A stretch of DNA of 64,000 nt from NCBI RefSeq assembly GCF_002007115.1, contig NZ_MVAD01000001.1:806001-870000 (forward strand), read 5' to 3'. Origin of the DNA: Massilia sp. KIM. GTDB taxonomy: Bacteria > Pseudomonadota > Gammaproteobacteria > Burkholderiales > Burkholderiaceae_D. A program made the translations under genes and the position numbers. Shown here in pieces: positions 44,282 through 53,755 of this stretch. The first letter of the stretch is position 1. Each line of letters starts with the position of its first letter. The notes below the pieces were generated by a model, which saw only the letters and a list, made by a program, of their open reading frames with translations, searched no databases and was not told the origin of the DNA.

Positions 44282-45229
44282 TTACAGCGCGGGCTCGCCG
44301 GGGGCGGCCAGGGGCTTGCCGCCGGCCGCCTCGGGCTGCAGGGTGACGTGGTCGATGCCGTGGCGGGCGCGCAGCATGGCGCGCACCTTTTCCAGCACCG
44401 CCGGCCATTCCTCCAGGCCGCGGATTTCGAGGTGGCCGATCAGGGCCGGTTCGCCCGGCGACATGTCCCATACGTGAAGGTCGTGCACCGACAGCACGCC
44501 CTCGACGGCGGCGATGTCGGCCCCCACCTGGAGGTAGTCGATCTGGTGCGGCACGCCTTCCATCAGGAAGTGGTAGGACTCGCGCAGGATGCCGTAGGTC
44601 GACTTGAGGATCAGCAGCGAGACGAAGATCGACAGGATGGGGTCGACCCGGTACCAGTCGGTGAAGTAGATGATCACGCCGGCCGCGATCGCCGCCAGCG
44701 AGCCGAGCAGGTCGCCCATGACGTTGAGCAGGGCGGCGCGGGTGTTGATGCTGCTGTTGTCGCGCGACAGCACCCAGGCCACCAGCAGGTTGATGCCGGC
44801 GCCGATGCTGGCCACGACCAGGACGATGCCGCCCTGGACCGGCTCGGGGTGCAGCAGGCGCTGCACCGCCTCCCAGCCGATCCAGCCCACCAGGGCCAGC
44901 ATCGCCAGGCTGTTGACGAAGGCGGCCAGGGCCTCGGCGCGCACGAAGCCGAAGGAATGGCGGGCCGAGGGCGGGCGCTTGGCGATCAGCTGGGCCAGCA
45001 GGGCCAGGCCGAGGGCGGCGGCGTCGGTGACCATGTGGCCGGCGTCCGAGATCAGGGCCAGGGAATTCGAGATGAAACCGGTGACCACCTCGATCACCGC
45101 ATACAGCAGGGTCAGGCCGAGGGCGACCGCGAGGGCGGTATGGCTGCGTTCCTCGATGAAGTGGGCGTGGCTGGCGTCGCCATCCAGGTGGGCGTGCAGG
45201 TGCGCGGGGTCGACTGGCCGGGAAGGCAT
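44282..45229 (-). CDS. Cation diffusion facilitator (CDF) metal exporter
   Basis: 315 residues from ATG 45229. A His/Asp-rich N-terminus (HLHAHLDGDASHAH) precedes six membrane helices. The metal site in helix II is SDAGHMVTDAAALG (HxxxD type, typical of Zn transporters), and helix V has INTRAALLNVMGDLLGSL. The C-terminal cytosolic domain includes SVHDLHVWDMSPGEPALIGH and RHGIDHVTLQPE. It exports Zn, Cd or Co ions in exchange for protons at the inner membrane. The frame extends upstream to 45322 without a better start. Confidence 0.9.
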   Translation of the reverse strand: MPSRPVDPAHLHAHLDGDASHAHFIEERSHTALAVALGLTLLYAVIEVVTGFISNSLALISDAGHMVTDAAALGLALLAQLIAKRPPSARHSFGFVRAEALAAFVNSLAMLALVGWIGWEAVQRLLHPEPVQGGIVLVVASIGAGINLLVAWVLSRDNSSINTRAALLNVMGDLLGSLAAIAAGVIIYFTDWYRVDPILSIFVSLLILKSTYGILRESYHFLMEGVPHQIDYLQVGADIAAVEGVLSVHDLHVWDMSPGEPALIGHLEIRGLEEWPAVLEKVRAMLRARHGIDHVTLQPEAAGGKPLAAPGEPAL

Positions 45230-45348
45230 TGCTGAGTATGCTTGTTTTGACAATGCCCTAGTGTAAAGCAAACTGTCGCCAGGGGAGAGGATATGACCGC
45301 CGGGCAAGCCCAGGAAAGCCAATCAACGGCTTGCACCGGTGGCAAGAC

Positions 45349-45377
45349 TTGCTTAATAGGACCCCTCTCCTTATAAT
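45349..45377 (+). promoter_or_regulatory. Promoter of the tRNA-Val gene
   Basis: TTGCTT (45349-45354) and a perfect TATAAT (45372-45377) with a 17-nt spacer lie 9 bp before the tRNA. This is the best sigma-70 match seen in the window. Confidence 0.85.
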
Positions 45378-45386
45378 GCCGGTATC

Positions 45387-45463
45387 GGGCGGTTAGTTCA
45401 GCTGGTTAGAATACTTGGTCGACATCCAAGGGGTCGCAGATTCGAATTCTGCACCGCCCACCA
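45387..45463 (+). tRNA. tRNA-Val (anticodon GAC)
   Basis: A 77-nt tRNA with the 7-bp acceptor stem GGGCGGT/ACCGCCC, a D-arm with AGTTCAGCTGGTTAGA, anticodon stem CTTGG/CCAAG enclosing loop TCGACAT (anticodon GAC, reading GUC and GUU), a TTCGAAT T-loop and an encoded CCA end. It is a single tRNA, followed by a terminator and then thrS. Confidence 0.95.
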
Positions 45464-45572
45464 AATTCTGTAAGAGCGAGAAAGGCACTCACGGTTATGA
45501 CACCGCGAACTACGACCTGGTTGTGGGGGAATCGCTAGACGCGAAGGGGTGTGCTTTTGCTCAACACAACGG

Positions 45573-45601
45573 AAAAACGCGGCTAGTGCCGCGTTTTTTT
45601 T
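45573..45601 (+). terminator. Rho-independent terminator between tRNA-Val and thrS
   Basis: CGCGGC-tagt-GCCGCG, with flanking A and T residues extending the stem, is followed by eight T residues. It ends the tRNA transcript and could also act as an attenuator if thrS is read from the tRNA promoter. Confidence 0.9.
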
Positions 45602-45673
45602 CGTCCATTGGTTTTTTCCCGTTTCATCGACTTGATTATTCACCGGCGCCGTGCGCCATGATTGGAGAACAGC

Positions 45674-47584
45674 ATGCTCAACGTTCGACTTCCCGACGGA
45701 TCCAGCCGTCAGTTCGACGGTCCCGTCACGGTCGCCCAGGTGGCCCAGAACATCGCCCCCAGCCTGGCCAAGGCGGCGCTGGCCGGCAAGGTGAACGGCA
45801 AGGTGGTCGACACCTCCTTCCTGATCGAGAGCGACGCCGAGCTGGCCATCGTGACCGACAAGGATCCTGAAGGCCTGGACGTGATCCGCCACTCGACCGC
45901 CCACCTGCTGGCCTATGCGGTCAAGGAACTGTTCCCGGAAGCCCAGGTCACCATCGGCCCGGTGATCGACAACGGCTTCTACTACGATTTCTCGTACAAG
46001 CGTCCCTTCACCCCGGAAGACCTGCAGGCGATCGAAAAGAAGATGCAGGAACTGGCTAAGAAGGACGAGCCGGTCACCCGCAAGGTGCTGCCGCGCGACG
46101 AGGCGGTGGCCTATTTCAAGTCGATCGGCGAGCACTACAAGGCGGAAATCATCGCCTCGATCCCGGCCAACGAAGACGTCTCGCTGTATAGCGAAGGCAA
46201 TTTCACCGACCTGTGCCGCGGCCCCCACGTGCCCTCGACCGGCAAGCTCAAGGTCTTCAAGCTGATGAAGCTGGCCGGCGCCTACTGGCGCGGCGACTCC
46301 AAGAACGAGATGCTGCAGCGCGTCTACGGCACCGCATGGGCCAAGAAGGAAGAGCAGGAACAGTACCTGCACATGCTCGAAGAGGCCGAGAAGCGCGACC
46401 ACCGCAAGCTGGGCAAGGCCCTGGACCTGTTCCACTTCCAGGACGAGGCCCCGGGCCTGATCTTCTGGCACCCGAAGGGCTGGACCATCTGGCAGCAGGT
46501 CGAGCAGTACATGCGCCAGACCTACCAGCTCACCGGCTACAACGAAGTCAAGGCGCCGCAGATCATCGACGTCTCGCTGTGGCAGAAGACCGGTCACTGG
46601 GATAACTACCGTGACAACATGTTCACGACCGATTCCGAGAACCGCACCTATGCGCTCAAGCCGATGAACTGCCCGGGCCACGTGCAGATCTATAACGCCG
46701 GCCTGCGCTCCTACCGCGACCTGCCGCTGCGCTACGGCGAGTTTGGCCAGTGCCACCGCAACGAGTCCTCGGGTGCGCTGCACGGCCTGATGCGCGTGCG
46801 CGGCTTCACCCAGGACGACGGCCACGTGTTCTGCACCGAAGAGCAGATCGCGGGCGAGGTGACGGCATTCCACGCCCAGGCCATGCGCGTGTACGACGAC
46901 TTCGGCTTCGCCAACATCGACGTCAAGATCGCCCTGCGTCCGGACAGCCGGATCGGCTCCGACGAGGTCTGGGACCAGGCCGAGGAAGCCCTGCGTTCGG
47001 CCCTGCGCGCCTGCGGCGTGAGCTGGACCGAGCTGCCGGGCGAGGGCGCCTTCTACGGCCCCAAGATCGAGTACCACCTGAAGGACAGCCTGGGCCGCCC
47101 GTGGCAGGTCGGCACCATGCAGGTCGACTTCTCGATGCCGGGCCGCCTGGGCGCCGAGTATGTTGCCGAAGACAACACCCGCAAGGTCCCGGTGATGTTG
47201 CACCGTGCAATCGTGGGCTCGATGGAGCGCTTTATTGGTATCCTGATCGAGAACTACGCGGGCGCGCTGCCGCTGTGGCTGGCGCCGGTGCAGGTGGCCA
47301 TCTTGAACATCTCGGACGCCCAGGCCGACTACGTGAAACAGGTCGAAACCCGCCTCAAACAGGCCGGCCTGCGCGTACACGCTGATTTGCGGAACGAGAA
47401 GATTACTTATAAAATACGTGAGCATTCCGTCCAAAAACTGCCTTACATCCTGGTGGTTGGCGATAAAGAGCGGGATGCCAACACGGTGGCCGTGCGAGCA
47501 CGCGGCAATGTCGATCTGGGCGCGATGTCCGTCGACGCGCTGGTCGAGCGCCTGGTGGGCGAAGTTGCCGCCAAGGTGAAGTAA
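45674..47584 (+). CDS. thrS: Threonine-tRNA ligase ThrS
   Basis: 636 residues from ATG 45674, with GGAGAAC before it. Full domain set: TGS ([16 protein letters not shown]), editing domain with [20 protein letters not shown] and the LCRGPHV zinc-like motif, class II catalytic core (motif 2 [17 protein letters not shown] [17 protein letters not shown], motif 3 [12 protein letters not shown]) and the anticodon-binding domain ([16 protein letters not shown]). Zinc ligands Cys-His-His are present (MNCPGH and later His). It attaches threonine to tRNA-Thr and heads the thrS-infC-rpmI-rplT-pheST-ihfA cluster. Confidence 0.97.
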   Translation: MLNVRLPDGSSRQFDGPVTVAQVAQNIAPSLAKAALAGKVNGKVVDTSFLIESDAELAIVTDKDPEGLDVIRHSTAHLLAYAVKELFPEAQVTIGPVIDNGFYYDFSYKRPFTPEDLQAIEKKMQELAKKDEPVTRKVLPRDEAVAYFKSIGEHYKAEIIASIPANEDVSLYSEGNFTDLCRGPHVPSTGKLKVFKLMKLAGAYWRGDSKNEMLQRVYGTAWAKKEEQEQYLHMLEEAEKRDHRKLGKALDLFHFQDEAPGLIFWHPKGWTIWQQVEQYMRQTYQLTGYNEVKAPQIIDVSLWQKTGHWDNYRDNMFTTDSENRTYALKPMNCPGHVQIYNAGLRSYRDLPLRYGEFGQCHRNESSGALHGLMRVRGFTQDDGHVFCTEEQIAGEVTAFHAQAMRVYDDFGFANIDVKIALRPDSRIGSDEVWDQAEEALRSALRACGVSWTELPGEGAFYGPKIEYHLKDSLGRPWQVGTMQVDFSMPGRLGAEYVAEDNTRKVPVMLHRAIVGSMERFIGILIENYAGALPLWLAPVQVAILNISDAQADYVKQVETRLKQAGLRVHADLRNEKITYKIREHSVQKLPYILVVGDKERDANTVAVRARGNVDLGAMSVDALVERLVGEVAAKVK

Positions 47585-47638
47585 TCCGGAAGCCCGGACG
47601 CTCCCGACCAATCCATTAATTACCTCAAAGGAATAGAC

Positions 47639-48160
47639 ATAGCTACTGACAAGCAGCATCGCATCAATGGCGAGATCACCCACCCCGAAATGCGTTTGAA
47701 CGGGGTCAACAACGAGCCGCTGGGCATTGTGAGCCTGGCCGAGGCGTTTCGTCTGGCTGAAGAAGCGAACGTGGACCTGGTGGAGATCGCGCCGAACGCG
47801 GTTCCGCCGGTTTGCCGCCTGATGGACTACGGCAAGTTCAAGTATTCGGAGCAGAAGAAAGCCCACGAAGCCAAGCTGAAGCAGAAGGTCATCCAGGTCA
47901 AGGAAATCAAGTTCCGTCCGGGCACCGACGAGGGCGATTACAGCATCAAGCTGCGCAACCTCATCAAGTTCCTGGAAGAGGGCGACAAGACCAAGATCAC
48001 CCTGCGTTTCCGTGGCCGCGAGATGGCGCACCAGGACATCGGCATGCGCATGCTCGAGCGGCTGCGCGGCGACCTGGAGCCTTACGGCCAGGTCGAACAG
48101 TTCCCGAAGCTCGAAGGTCGCCAGATGATCATGGTGGTCGCGCCGAAGAAGAAGAAGTAA
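47639..48160 (+). CDS. infC: Translation initiation factor IF-3 (AUA start)
   Basis: 173 residues. The reading frame contains no ATG, GTG or TTG between the thrS stop (47582-47584) and an internal ATG at 47690, which would cut into the N-terminal domain. An ATA at 47639 sits 6 nt after AAAGGA and gives [20 protein letters not shown], the normal N-terminus. The C-terminal domain has [20 protein letters not shown] and [11 protein letters not shown]-3 rejects non-AUG starts on the 30S subunit, and E. coli infC uses AUU to make this autoregulatory; an AUA start would serve the same end. ATA 47633 is an alternative. Confidence 0.93.
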   Translation: MATDKQHRINGEITHPEMRLNGVNNEPLGIVSLAEAFRLAEEANVDLVEIAPNAVPPVCRLMDYGKFKYSEQKKAHEAKLKQKVIQVKEIKFRPGTDEGDYSIKLRNLIKFLEEGDKTKITLRFRGREMAHQDIGMRMLERLRGDLEPYGQVEQFPKLEGRQMIMVVAPKKKK

Positions 48161-48467
48161 TTCTTCGCGTCAGGGTAGTGCAAGGGCCGGGTCCGGCGTG
48201 CGGGAGTACCGCATGACGGCCCGGCTTGCGTTCGTCCCTACGTGTCGCATCGCCGCCGCAAGCCACGAGTCCGGCCCGGTTTCATAGTGCGCCGCGTCAT
48301 CTTCCCGAAATTCTGTGCTACAATCTGCGGTTCCTGTTTTTGACAAGCAGGTTGTAGCGGACTCGCATCTGCTGCAAAACAAGTGAAAGTAGGCATCTAA
48401 GAGCAGCGTCGCTGCCACCTGCAATCCTGTTCAACATATGAGGCTGTCCCTGAACGGACAGATGACT
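48161..48467 (+). promoter_or_regulatory. 307-bp infC-rpmI leader region
   Basis: This gap is long for a ribosomal operon. It contains paired GC-rich segments (GGGCCGGGTCC near 48184 and GGCCCGG near 48221 and 48273), TACAAT at 48319-48324 and a TTGACA at 48340-48345 without a good matching -10. In E. coli the same location holds the RNA structure through which L20 represses rpmI-rplT; a similar role here is possible but not shown. Confidence 0.4.
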
Positions 48468-48665
48468 ATGCCAAAAATGAAAACCAAAAGCTCCGCGAAG
48501 AAGCGTTTTCGCGTGCGTCCGGGCGGTACCGTCAAGTCGGGCATGGCGTTCAAGCGTCACATCCTGACCAAGAAGACCACCAAGAACAAGCGCCAGCTGC
48601 GCGGCACCCGTAACATCAATGCGTCGGACGTCCAAAGCGTCTACCGCATGATGCCCTCTGCTTAA
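48468..48665 (+). CDS. rpmI: 50S ribosomal protein L35
   Basis: 65 residues from ATG 48468, the normal length. [20 protein letters not shown] and the C-terminal [17 protein letters not shown] are L35 signatures. Strongly basic. It lies 21 nt before rplT in the standard operon order. Confidence 0.97.
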   Translation: MPKMKTKSSAKKRFRVRPGGTVKSGMAFKRHILTKKTTKNKRQLRGTRNINASDVQSVYRMMPSA

Positions 48666-48686
48666 TCTCACACAAAAGGAGCTACC

Positions 48687-49046
48687 ATGCCTCGAGTAAA
48701 ACGTGGGGTTACTGCACGTGCCCGTCACAAGAAGGTTCTTGAACTTGCCAAAGGCTACCGTGGCCGTCGCAGCAAGGTATTCCGTATTGCCAAGCAAGCA
48801 GTCATGCGCGCTGGCCAGTACGCCTACCGCGACCGCCGCAACAAGAAGCGCGTCTTCCGCGCCCTGTGGATCACCCGTATCAACGCGGCTTCGCGTTCGC
48901 ACGGCATGACCTACAGCGCATTCATGAACGGCCTGAAGAAGTCCGCGATTGAACTGGACCGTAAAGTCCTGGCCGACATGGCCGTCCACGACAAGCCGGC
49001 TTTCGCCGCTATCGTGAACACCGTCAAGGCCAAGCTGGCTGCTTAA
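48687..49046 (+). CDS. rplT: 50S ribosomal protein L20
   Basis: 119 residues from ATG 48687, with AAAGGAG upstream. [40 protein letters not shown] and [20 protein letters not shown] match L20 throughout. It binds 23S rRNA early in assembly and in enterobacteria represses its own operon. An attenuator-like hairpin follows before pheS. Confidence 0.98.
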   Translation: MPRVKRGVTARARHKKVLELAKGYRGRRSKVFRIAKQAVMRAGQYAYRDRRNKKRVFRALWITRINAASRSHGMTYSAFMNGLKKSAIELDRKVLADMAVHDKPAFAAIVNTVKAKLAA

Positions 49047-49098
49047 TACAGTCTGCATGCAAGACAGCGCTGCGCCTTCGGGTGTGGCGCACAGGAAG

Positions 49099-49129
49099 CG
49101 GGGCAAGGGTCACACCTGTGCCCCGTTTT
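49099..49129 (+). terminator. Hairpin with T-tract upstream of pheS
   Basis: CGGGGCA (49099-49105) pairs with TGCCCCG (49119-49125), followed by TTTT. It lies 53 bp after rplT and 35 bp before pheS, where E. coli has the pheST attenuator. No Phe-rich leader peptide is visible, so it may be a simple partial terminator. Confidence 0.6.
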
Positions 49130-49163
49130 CGATTGTGGACGCACAAACAGGAAAAGAATAAGC

Positions 49164-50180
49164 ATGAACTCGCTGGAAGAACTCGTCGTCGCGGCCCAGG
49201 CTGACTTTGCCGCCGCCGCGGACGCCGCCGCGCTCGAAAATGCAAAAGCCAAGTACCTGGGCAAGACCGGCCAGGTGACCGACCTGATGAAGGGCCTGGG
49301 CAAGCTCGATCCCGAGCAGCGCAAGGCGCAGGGCGCACTGATCAATGCCGCAAAAGAAAAAATCGAACAGGCACTGAACCAGCGTCGCGACGCGCTCGCC
49401 AACGCCCAGCTGGAAGCCCGCCTGAACGCCGAGGCCATCGACGTGAGCCTGCCGGGCCGCGGCCGCAGCAAGGGTGGCATCCACCCGGTGATGCGCACCT
49501 GGGAAAGGGTCGAGCAGATCTTCCGCTCCATCGGCTTCGACGTGGCCGACGGCCCCGAGATCGAAACCGACTGGACCAATTTCACCGCACTGAACAGCCC
49601 GGAAAACCACCCGGCGCGTTCGATGCAGGACACCTTCTACATCGAGGGCCAGGACAGCAGCGGCAAGCCGCTGCTGCTGCGCACCCACACCTCGCCGATG
49701 CAGGTGCGCTACGCGCGCACCCACACCCCGCCGATCAAGGTGATCGCGCCGGGCCGCACCTACCGCGTCGACAGCGACGCCACCCACTCGCCGATGTTCC
49801 ACCAGGTCGAAGGCCTGTGGATCGGCGAGGACATCAGCTTTGCCGACCTCAAGGGCGTGTACCTGAACTTCGTCAAGGCCTTCTTCGAGACCGACGACCT
49901 GCAGGTGCGTTTCCGTCCCTCCTACTTCCCCTTCACCGAGCCGTCGGCCGAGATCGACATCGCCTTCGGCAGCGGTCCGCTCAAGGGGCGCTGGCTGGAA
50001 GTCTCGGGCGCCGGCCAGGTCCATCCGACCGTGGTGCGCAACTTCGGCCTGGATCCGGAAAAATTCATCGGCTTCGCGTTCGGCTCCGGCCTCGAGCGCC
50101 TGACGATGCTGCGTTATGGAATCAACGATCTGCGCCTGTTCTATGAAGGCGATCTGCGTTTCCTCAAGCAGTTCAATTAA
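49164..50180 (+). CDS. pheS: Phenylalanine-tRNA ligase alpha subunit
   Basis: 338 residues from ATG 49164. An N-terminal coiled-coil that binds tRNA ([20 protein letters not shown], then the [13 protein letters not shown] helix) is followed by the class II core: [35 protein letters not shown] (motif 2 region), [10 protein letters not shown] and [20 protein letters not shown] (motif 3). Forms the alpha2-beta2 enzyme with PheT. pheT starts 39 nt after the stop. Confidence 0.97.
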   Translation: MNSLEELVVAAQADFAAAADAAALENAKAKYLGKTGQVTDLMKGLGKLDPEQRKAQGALINAAKEKIEQALNQRRDALANAQLEARLNAEAIDVSLPGRGRSKGGIHPVMRTWERVEQIFRSIGFDVADGPEIETDWTNFTALNSPENHPARSMQDTFYIEGQDSSGKPLLLRTHTSPMQVRYARTHTPPIKVIAPGRTYRVDSDATHSPMFHQVEGLWIGEDISFADLKGVYLNFVKAFFETDDLQVRFRPSYFPFTEPSAEIDIAFGSGPLKGRWLEVSGAGQVHPTVVRNFGLDPEKFIGFAFGSGLERLTMLRYGINDLRLFYEGDLRFLKQFN

Positions 50181-50219
50181 TTCCGGCTGAAACCCGAAGC
50201 AAGAACAAGGCAAACGAAT

Positions 50220-52646
50220 ATGCAATTCTCCGAAAACTGGCTCCGTTCCATGGTCGATCCGAAGATGAATTCGGACGAACTGTCGCACCTCCTGACGATG
50301 TCCGGCCTCGAAGTGGAAGAGGTCGAAGCCGTCGCGCCGCCGTTCTCGAACGTGGTGGTGGCCGAGGTCAAGGAAGTGGCCAAGCACCCGAACGCCGACC
50401 GCCTCAACGTCTGCCAGGTGGACGTCGGCACCGGCACCCTGCTCAACATCGTGTGCGGCGCGCCCAACGTGCGCGCCGGCATGAAGGCGATCTGCGCCAA
50501 GGCCGGCGCCGTGCTGCCGCCCGGCGCGGACGGCAAGCCCTTCGAGATCAAGGTCGGCAAGCTGCGCGGCGTGGAATCGCAGGGCATGCTGTGCTCGGCC
50601 AAGGAACTCAAGATCTCGGAAGAGGGCAGTGGCCTGATGGAACTGCCGGAAGACGCGCCGATCGGCGCCAACATCCGCGACTACCTCGGCTTGAACGACC
50701 TCAAGTTCACCATCAAGCTGACCCCGAACAAGGCCGACTGCCTGTCGGTGCTGGGTGTGGCGCGCGAAGTGGCGGCCCTGACCGGTTCGCCGCTGCACGT
50801 GCCGACCACCCGCGCGGTGCCGGTCACCATCGCCGACACGCTGCCGGTGAAGGTCTCGGCGCCCGACCTGTGCGGCCGTTTCGCCGGCCGCATCATCCGC
50901 GGCCTGAATGCCCGCGCCGCCACGCCCGAGTGGATGAAGCGCCGCCTGGAGCGCAGCGGCCAGCGCTCGGTGTCGGCCCTGGTCGACATCTCCAACTACG
51001 TGATGCTGGAAGTCGGCCGTCCCTCGCACGTGTTCGACCTGGCCAAGATCCACGGCGGCCTGGACGTACGCTGGGGCAAGAAGGGTGAAAGCCTGAAGCT
51101 CCTGAACGGCAACACCGTCGAGGTCGACGAATGGGTCGGCGTGATCGCCGACGACAAGGAACTGGAATCGCTGGCCGGCATCATGGGCGGCGACAGCACC
51201 GCCGTCACCCTGGACACCACCGACATCTACCTGGAAGCCGCGTTCTGGTGGCCGAACGCCATCCAGGGCCGCGCCCGCCGCTACAATTTCTCGACCGACG
51301 CGGCGCACCGCTTCGAGCGCGGCGTCGACTACGCGACGATTCCCGAGCACATCGAGCGCATCACCTCGCTGATCGTGGAAATCTGCGGCACCGCCGCCAC
51401 CCAGGTCGGCCCGCTGGACGACCAGGTCCTCGCGCTGCCGCAGCGCCAGCCGGTGCAGATGCGCACCGCGCGCGCCGCCAAGGTGATCGGCGTGCCGCTC
51501 ACCGACGAGCTCGTCGCCGACATCTTCACCCGCCTGCAGTTGCCCTTCACGCTGGAACAGGGCGTGTTCTCGGTCACCGCGCCGAGCTACCGCTTCGACA
51601 TCGAGATCGAGGAAGACCTGATCGAAGAAGTGGCGCGCGTCTATGGTTTCGAAAACATCCCGGCGCTGCCGCCGGTGGCGCCCTCGGCCATGCTGATCGA
51701 GCCGGAAAACACCCGCTCCCTGTTCGCGATCCGCCACCAGCTGGCCGATCTCGGCTACCAGGAAGTGGTCAACATGAGCTTCGTCGAAGCCCAGTGGGAA
51801 CAGGATTTCGCCGGCAACGAGGCGCCGATCCGCCTGCAGAACCCGATCGCCAGCCAGATGAGCGTGATGCGCTCCAACCTGGTCGGCAGCCTGGTCGCCA
51901 ACGTGCGCTACAACGTCAACCGCAAGGCCGGCCGCGTGCGCGCCTTCGAAGTCGGCGCGGTGTTCCACCGCAACCCGGCGGCGGTCGACGGTCCGCTGGC
52001 GGTGGCCGGTTTCGACCAGCCCAAGCGCGTCGCCGCCATCGCCTACGGCCCGGCCGTGGACGAGCAGTGGGGCGAGAAGACCCGCGCGGTCGACTTCTTC
52101 GACCTCAAGGGCGACCTCGAGGCCTTGTTCGCGCCGCGCCAGCTGCGCTTCGTGAAGGGCGAGCATCCGGCCCTGCACCCGGGCCGCAGCGCCTTGGTCG
52201 AACTGGATGGCCAGAGGATCGGCTTCATCGGCGAGCTGCACCCGCGCTGGCTGCAGAAATACGACCTGCCCCAGGCTCCGGTCGTGTTCGAGGTCGACGC
52301 CGAGGCCCTGCGCCAGCGCATCGTGCCGAGCTATGCCGAGATCTCCCGGTTCCCGGGCGCCACGCGCGACCTGGCCCTGGTGGTCAAGCAGAACGTGGCG
52401 GCCCAGGATGTGCTCGACACATTCCAGGCCGAGGTGGCGGCCAACCCTGGCGGCAAGATCGTGCAAGCTATTGTTTTGTTTGACGAATATCGCGGCAAAG
52501 GGCTGGAGACGGATGAAAAAAGCCTTGCTTTCCGCTTTAGCTTGCAAGATACTCAATCGACGCTGCAGGACGACGCCGTGGACGCTATCATGAGCGCCGT
52601 GGCCGAGGCTGCGAAGAACAAGCTGAACGCGAAGCAGCGCGCTTGA
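50220..52646 (+). CDS. pheT: Phenylalanine-tRNA ligase beta subunit
   Basis: 808 residues from ATG 50220, full length. Domains in order: N-terminal tRNA-binding OB fold ([17 protein letters not shown]), B3/B4 editing domain ([29 protein letters not shown]), B5 ([20 protein letters not shown]), the core catalytic-like domain ([36 protein letters not shown]) and the C-terminal anticodon-binding ferredoxin fold ([16 protein letters not shown], then [20 protein letters not shown]). It edits Tyr-tRNA-Phe and binds the tRNA. Confidence 0.97.
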   Translation: MQFSENWLRSMVDPKMNSDELSHLLTMSGLEVEEVEAVAPPFSNVVVAEVKEVAKHPNADRLNVCQVDVGTGTLLNIVCGAPNVRAGMKAICAKAGAVLPPGADGKPFEIKVGKLRGVESQGMLCSAKELKISEEGSGLMELPEDAPIGANIRDYLGLNDLKFTIKLTPNKADCLSVLGVAREVAALTGSPLHVPTTRAVPVTIADTLPVKVSAPDLCGRFAGRIIRGLNARAATPEWMKRRLERSGQRSVSALVDISNYVMLEVGRPSHVFDLAKIHGGLDVRWGKKGESLKLLNGNTVEVDEWVGVIADDKELESLAGIMGGDSTAVTLDTTDIYLEAAFWWPNAIQGRARRYNFSTDAAHRFERGVDYATIPEHIERITSLIVEICGTAATQVGPLDDQVLALPQRQPVQMRTARAAKVIGVPLTDELVADIFTRLQLPFTLEQGVFSVTAPSYRFDIEIEEDLIEEVARVYGFENIPALPPVAPSAMLIEPENTRSLFAIRHQLADLGYQEVVNMSFVEAQWEQDFAGNEAPIRLQNPIASQMSVMRSNLVGSLVANVRYNVNRKAGRVRAFEVGAVFHRNPAAVDGPLAVAGFDQPKRVAAIAYGPAVDEQWGEKTRAVDFFDLKGDLEALFAPRQLRFVKGEHPALHPGRSALVELDGQRIGFIGELHPRWLQKYDLPQAPVVFEVDAEALRQRIVPSYAEISRFPGATRDLALVVKQNVAAQDVLDTFQAEVAANPGGKIVQAIVLFDEYRGKGLETDEKSLAFRFSLQDTQSTLQDDAVDAIMSAVAEAAKNKLNAKQRA

Positions 52647-52689
52647 TCGTCTCCAGAACACGATTTTGACTTGAAGGCAGGGCTTCAAA

Positions 52690-53145
52690 ATTAATAACAA
52701 CGACGTCGATACGGCCGTACTCCAGGAGGCCCTCGCGGCCGACCTGGATCGCGCCATGCACGTGGCGCGTGTGCGGAAGGAAGCGGAACAGGCACTCCCG
52801 ACCTTGACCAAGGCCGAGCTGGCCGAACTGCTGTTCGAGCAGGTCGGCCTCAACAAGCGCGAGGCCAAGGACATGGTCGAGACCTTCTTCGACGAGATCC
52901 GCAATGCGCTTGAACGAGGCGAAGCGGTCAAGCTGTCCGGCTTCGGCAACTTCCAGTTGCGCGACAAGCCGCAGCGGCCGGGTCGCAATCCGAAAACCGG
53001 GGAAGAGATCCCCATCACGGCGCGCCGCGTCGTGACTTTCCACGCCAGCCAGAAGCTCAAGGCCATGGTCGAAGAGGCCAGTCCTTCGGGTTCGCCCTCG
53101 GGTTCGCCCTCGGGTTCACCCGGCTCGCTGGCTCGCGCCGCCTGA
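52690..53145 (+). CDS. ihfA: Integration host factor alpha subunit, N-terminally extended (probable AUU start)
   Basis: The core [40 protein letters not shown] and [20 protein letters not shown] is IHF-alpha, with the DNA-intercalating Pro of GRNP. The first ATG, 52756, has no ribosome site. Between the in-frame stop at 52672 and this ATG there is no ATG, GTG or TTG, yet the 66 nt from ATT 52690 are coding-like (high GC at third positions) and AGGCAGGG precedes them by about 8 nt. An AUU start would give 151 residues instead of 129. The C-terminus adds SPSG repeats absent from the usual 100-residue protein. It bends DNA as a heterodimer with IHF-beta. Confidence 0.85.
   Translation: MNNNDVDTAVLQEALAADLDRAMHVARVRKEAEQALPTLTKAELAELLFEQVGLNKREAKDMVETFFDEIRNALERGEAVKLSGFGNFQLRDKPQRPGRNPKTGEEIPITARRVVTFHASQKLKAMVEEASPSGSPSGSPSGSPGSLARAA
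53081..53131 (+). repeat. 12-nt repeat encoding the Ser-Pro-Ser-Gly tail of IHF-alpha
   Basis: Three to four near-identical units of CCCTCGGGTTCG encode [16 protein letters not shown] at the C-terminus. Such in-frame repeats can change copy number by slippage without disturbing the protein core. Confidence 0.85.
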
Positions 53146-53153
53146 ACTGATCC

Positions 53154-53558
53154 ATGAACGACCGTCCGAACAAGACCGAAGCGACCGTGCTGCCGCCGAT
53201 TCCGGCGAAGCGATATTTCACGATCGGCGAGGTGAGTGAGTTGTGCGGGGTCAAACCCCATGTACTGCGTTACTGGGAGCAGGAATTTACTCAGCTAAAG
53301 CCTGTCAAACGCCGTGGAAACCGTCGCTACTACCAGCACCACGAGGTGCTGCTGATACGCCGTATCCGCGAGCTGTTGTACGAGCAGGGCTTCACCATCA
53401 GCGGCGCCCGCAATCGTCTCGACAGCCGCGCCAGCGCGCTGGCTGGCCTCGAGGAACTTGACCTGCCGGAACCGGCGCCGAGCGTCGATACCGAGCACCT
53501 GCGCGCCGAACTGCTGGGGATTCTCGATCTCCTGAAAAACGGTCCACAGCCGGCCTGA
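53154..53558 (+). CDS. MerR family transcriptional regulator
   Basis: 134 residues from ATG 53154, 8 nt after ihfA. The winged helix reads RYFTIGEVSELCGVKPHVLR, then YWEQEFTQLKPVKRRGNRRY, YQHHEVLLIRRIRELLYEQG and FTISGARNRL. It lacks the metal-binding cysteines of true MerR sensors and has only a short C-terminal region, as in the small MerR-like proteins regularly found after ihfA in proteobacteria. The target and inducer are unknown. Probably co-transcribed with ihfA. Confidence 0.92.
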   Translation: MNDRPNKTEATVLPPIPAKRYFTIGEVSELCGVKPHVLRYWEQEFTQLKPVKRRGNRRYYQHHEVLLIRRIRELLYEQGFTISGARNRLDSRASALAGLEELDLPEPAPSVDTEHLRAELLGILDLLKNGPQPA

Positions 53559-53637
53559 ATCCGTCGTCTCCTTGCGGTGCAGGTCGCGCCGCCGGGAGCC
53601 GTCGCGCTTGCGCGCGCTCGCCGGTTCGTGCTGAGCT

Positions 53638-53665
53638 TGAAGCGCGATGCCGGAGTGTTAAAATA
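53638..53665 (+). promoter_or_regulatory. Promoter of the LuxR-type response regulator gene
   Basis: TTGAAG (53638-53643) and TAAAAT (53660-53665) with a 16-nt spacer, about 90 bp upstream of the ATG at 53756. The AT-rich -10 region stands out from its surroundings. Confidence 0.6.
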
Positions 53666-53755
53666 TTATTCGCGCTGATACCGCATTGACGCGCACTAAG
53701 CCGGGCGGCCCAGAACCCGGCCCTTTCCTGCGCAAGGAAAATTTAAGGGAAGACA

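Noticed and set aside
45398..48031. An 877-codon minus-strand open frame opposite tRNA-Val, thrS and infC
   Set aside because: It would overlap a structured tRNA and conserved synthetase domains; composition is shadow-like.
48340..48368. Consensus TTGACA as a promoter for rpmI
   Set aside because: At 17 nt spacing the -10 would be TCGCAT, a poor match, so I do not call a promoter.
49057..49163. Leader peptide for pheST attenuation
   Set aside because: The short frame has only one Phe codon and no run of them, unlike known Phe attenuator peptides.
49110..53261. A 1383-codon minus-strand open frame opposite pheS, pheT and ihfA
   Set aside because: It covers essential genes with intact motifs, and its translation is biased to Arg, Gln, Asp, Val and His without any fold. 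It reflects codon bias of the sense strand.
53559..53755. tRNA after the MerR-like gene, as found next to ihfA in many beta-proteobacteria
   Set aside because: No cloverleaf, T-loop TTCGA sequence or CCA end could be found in this gap.
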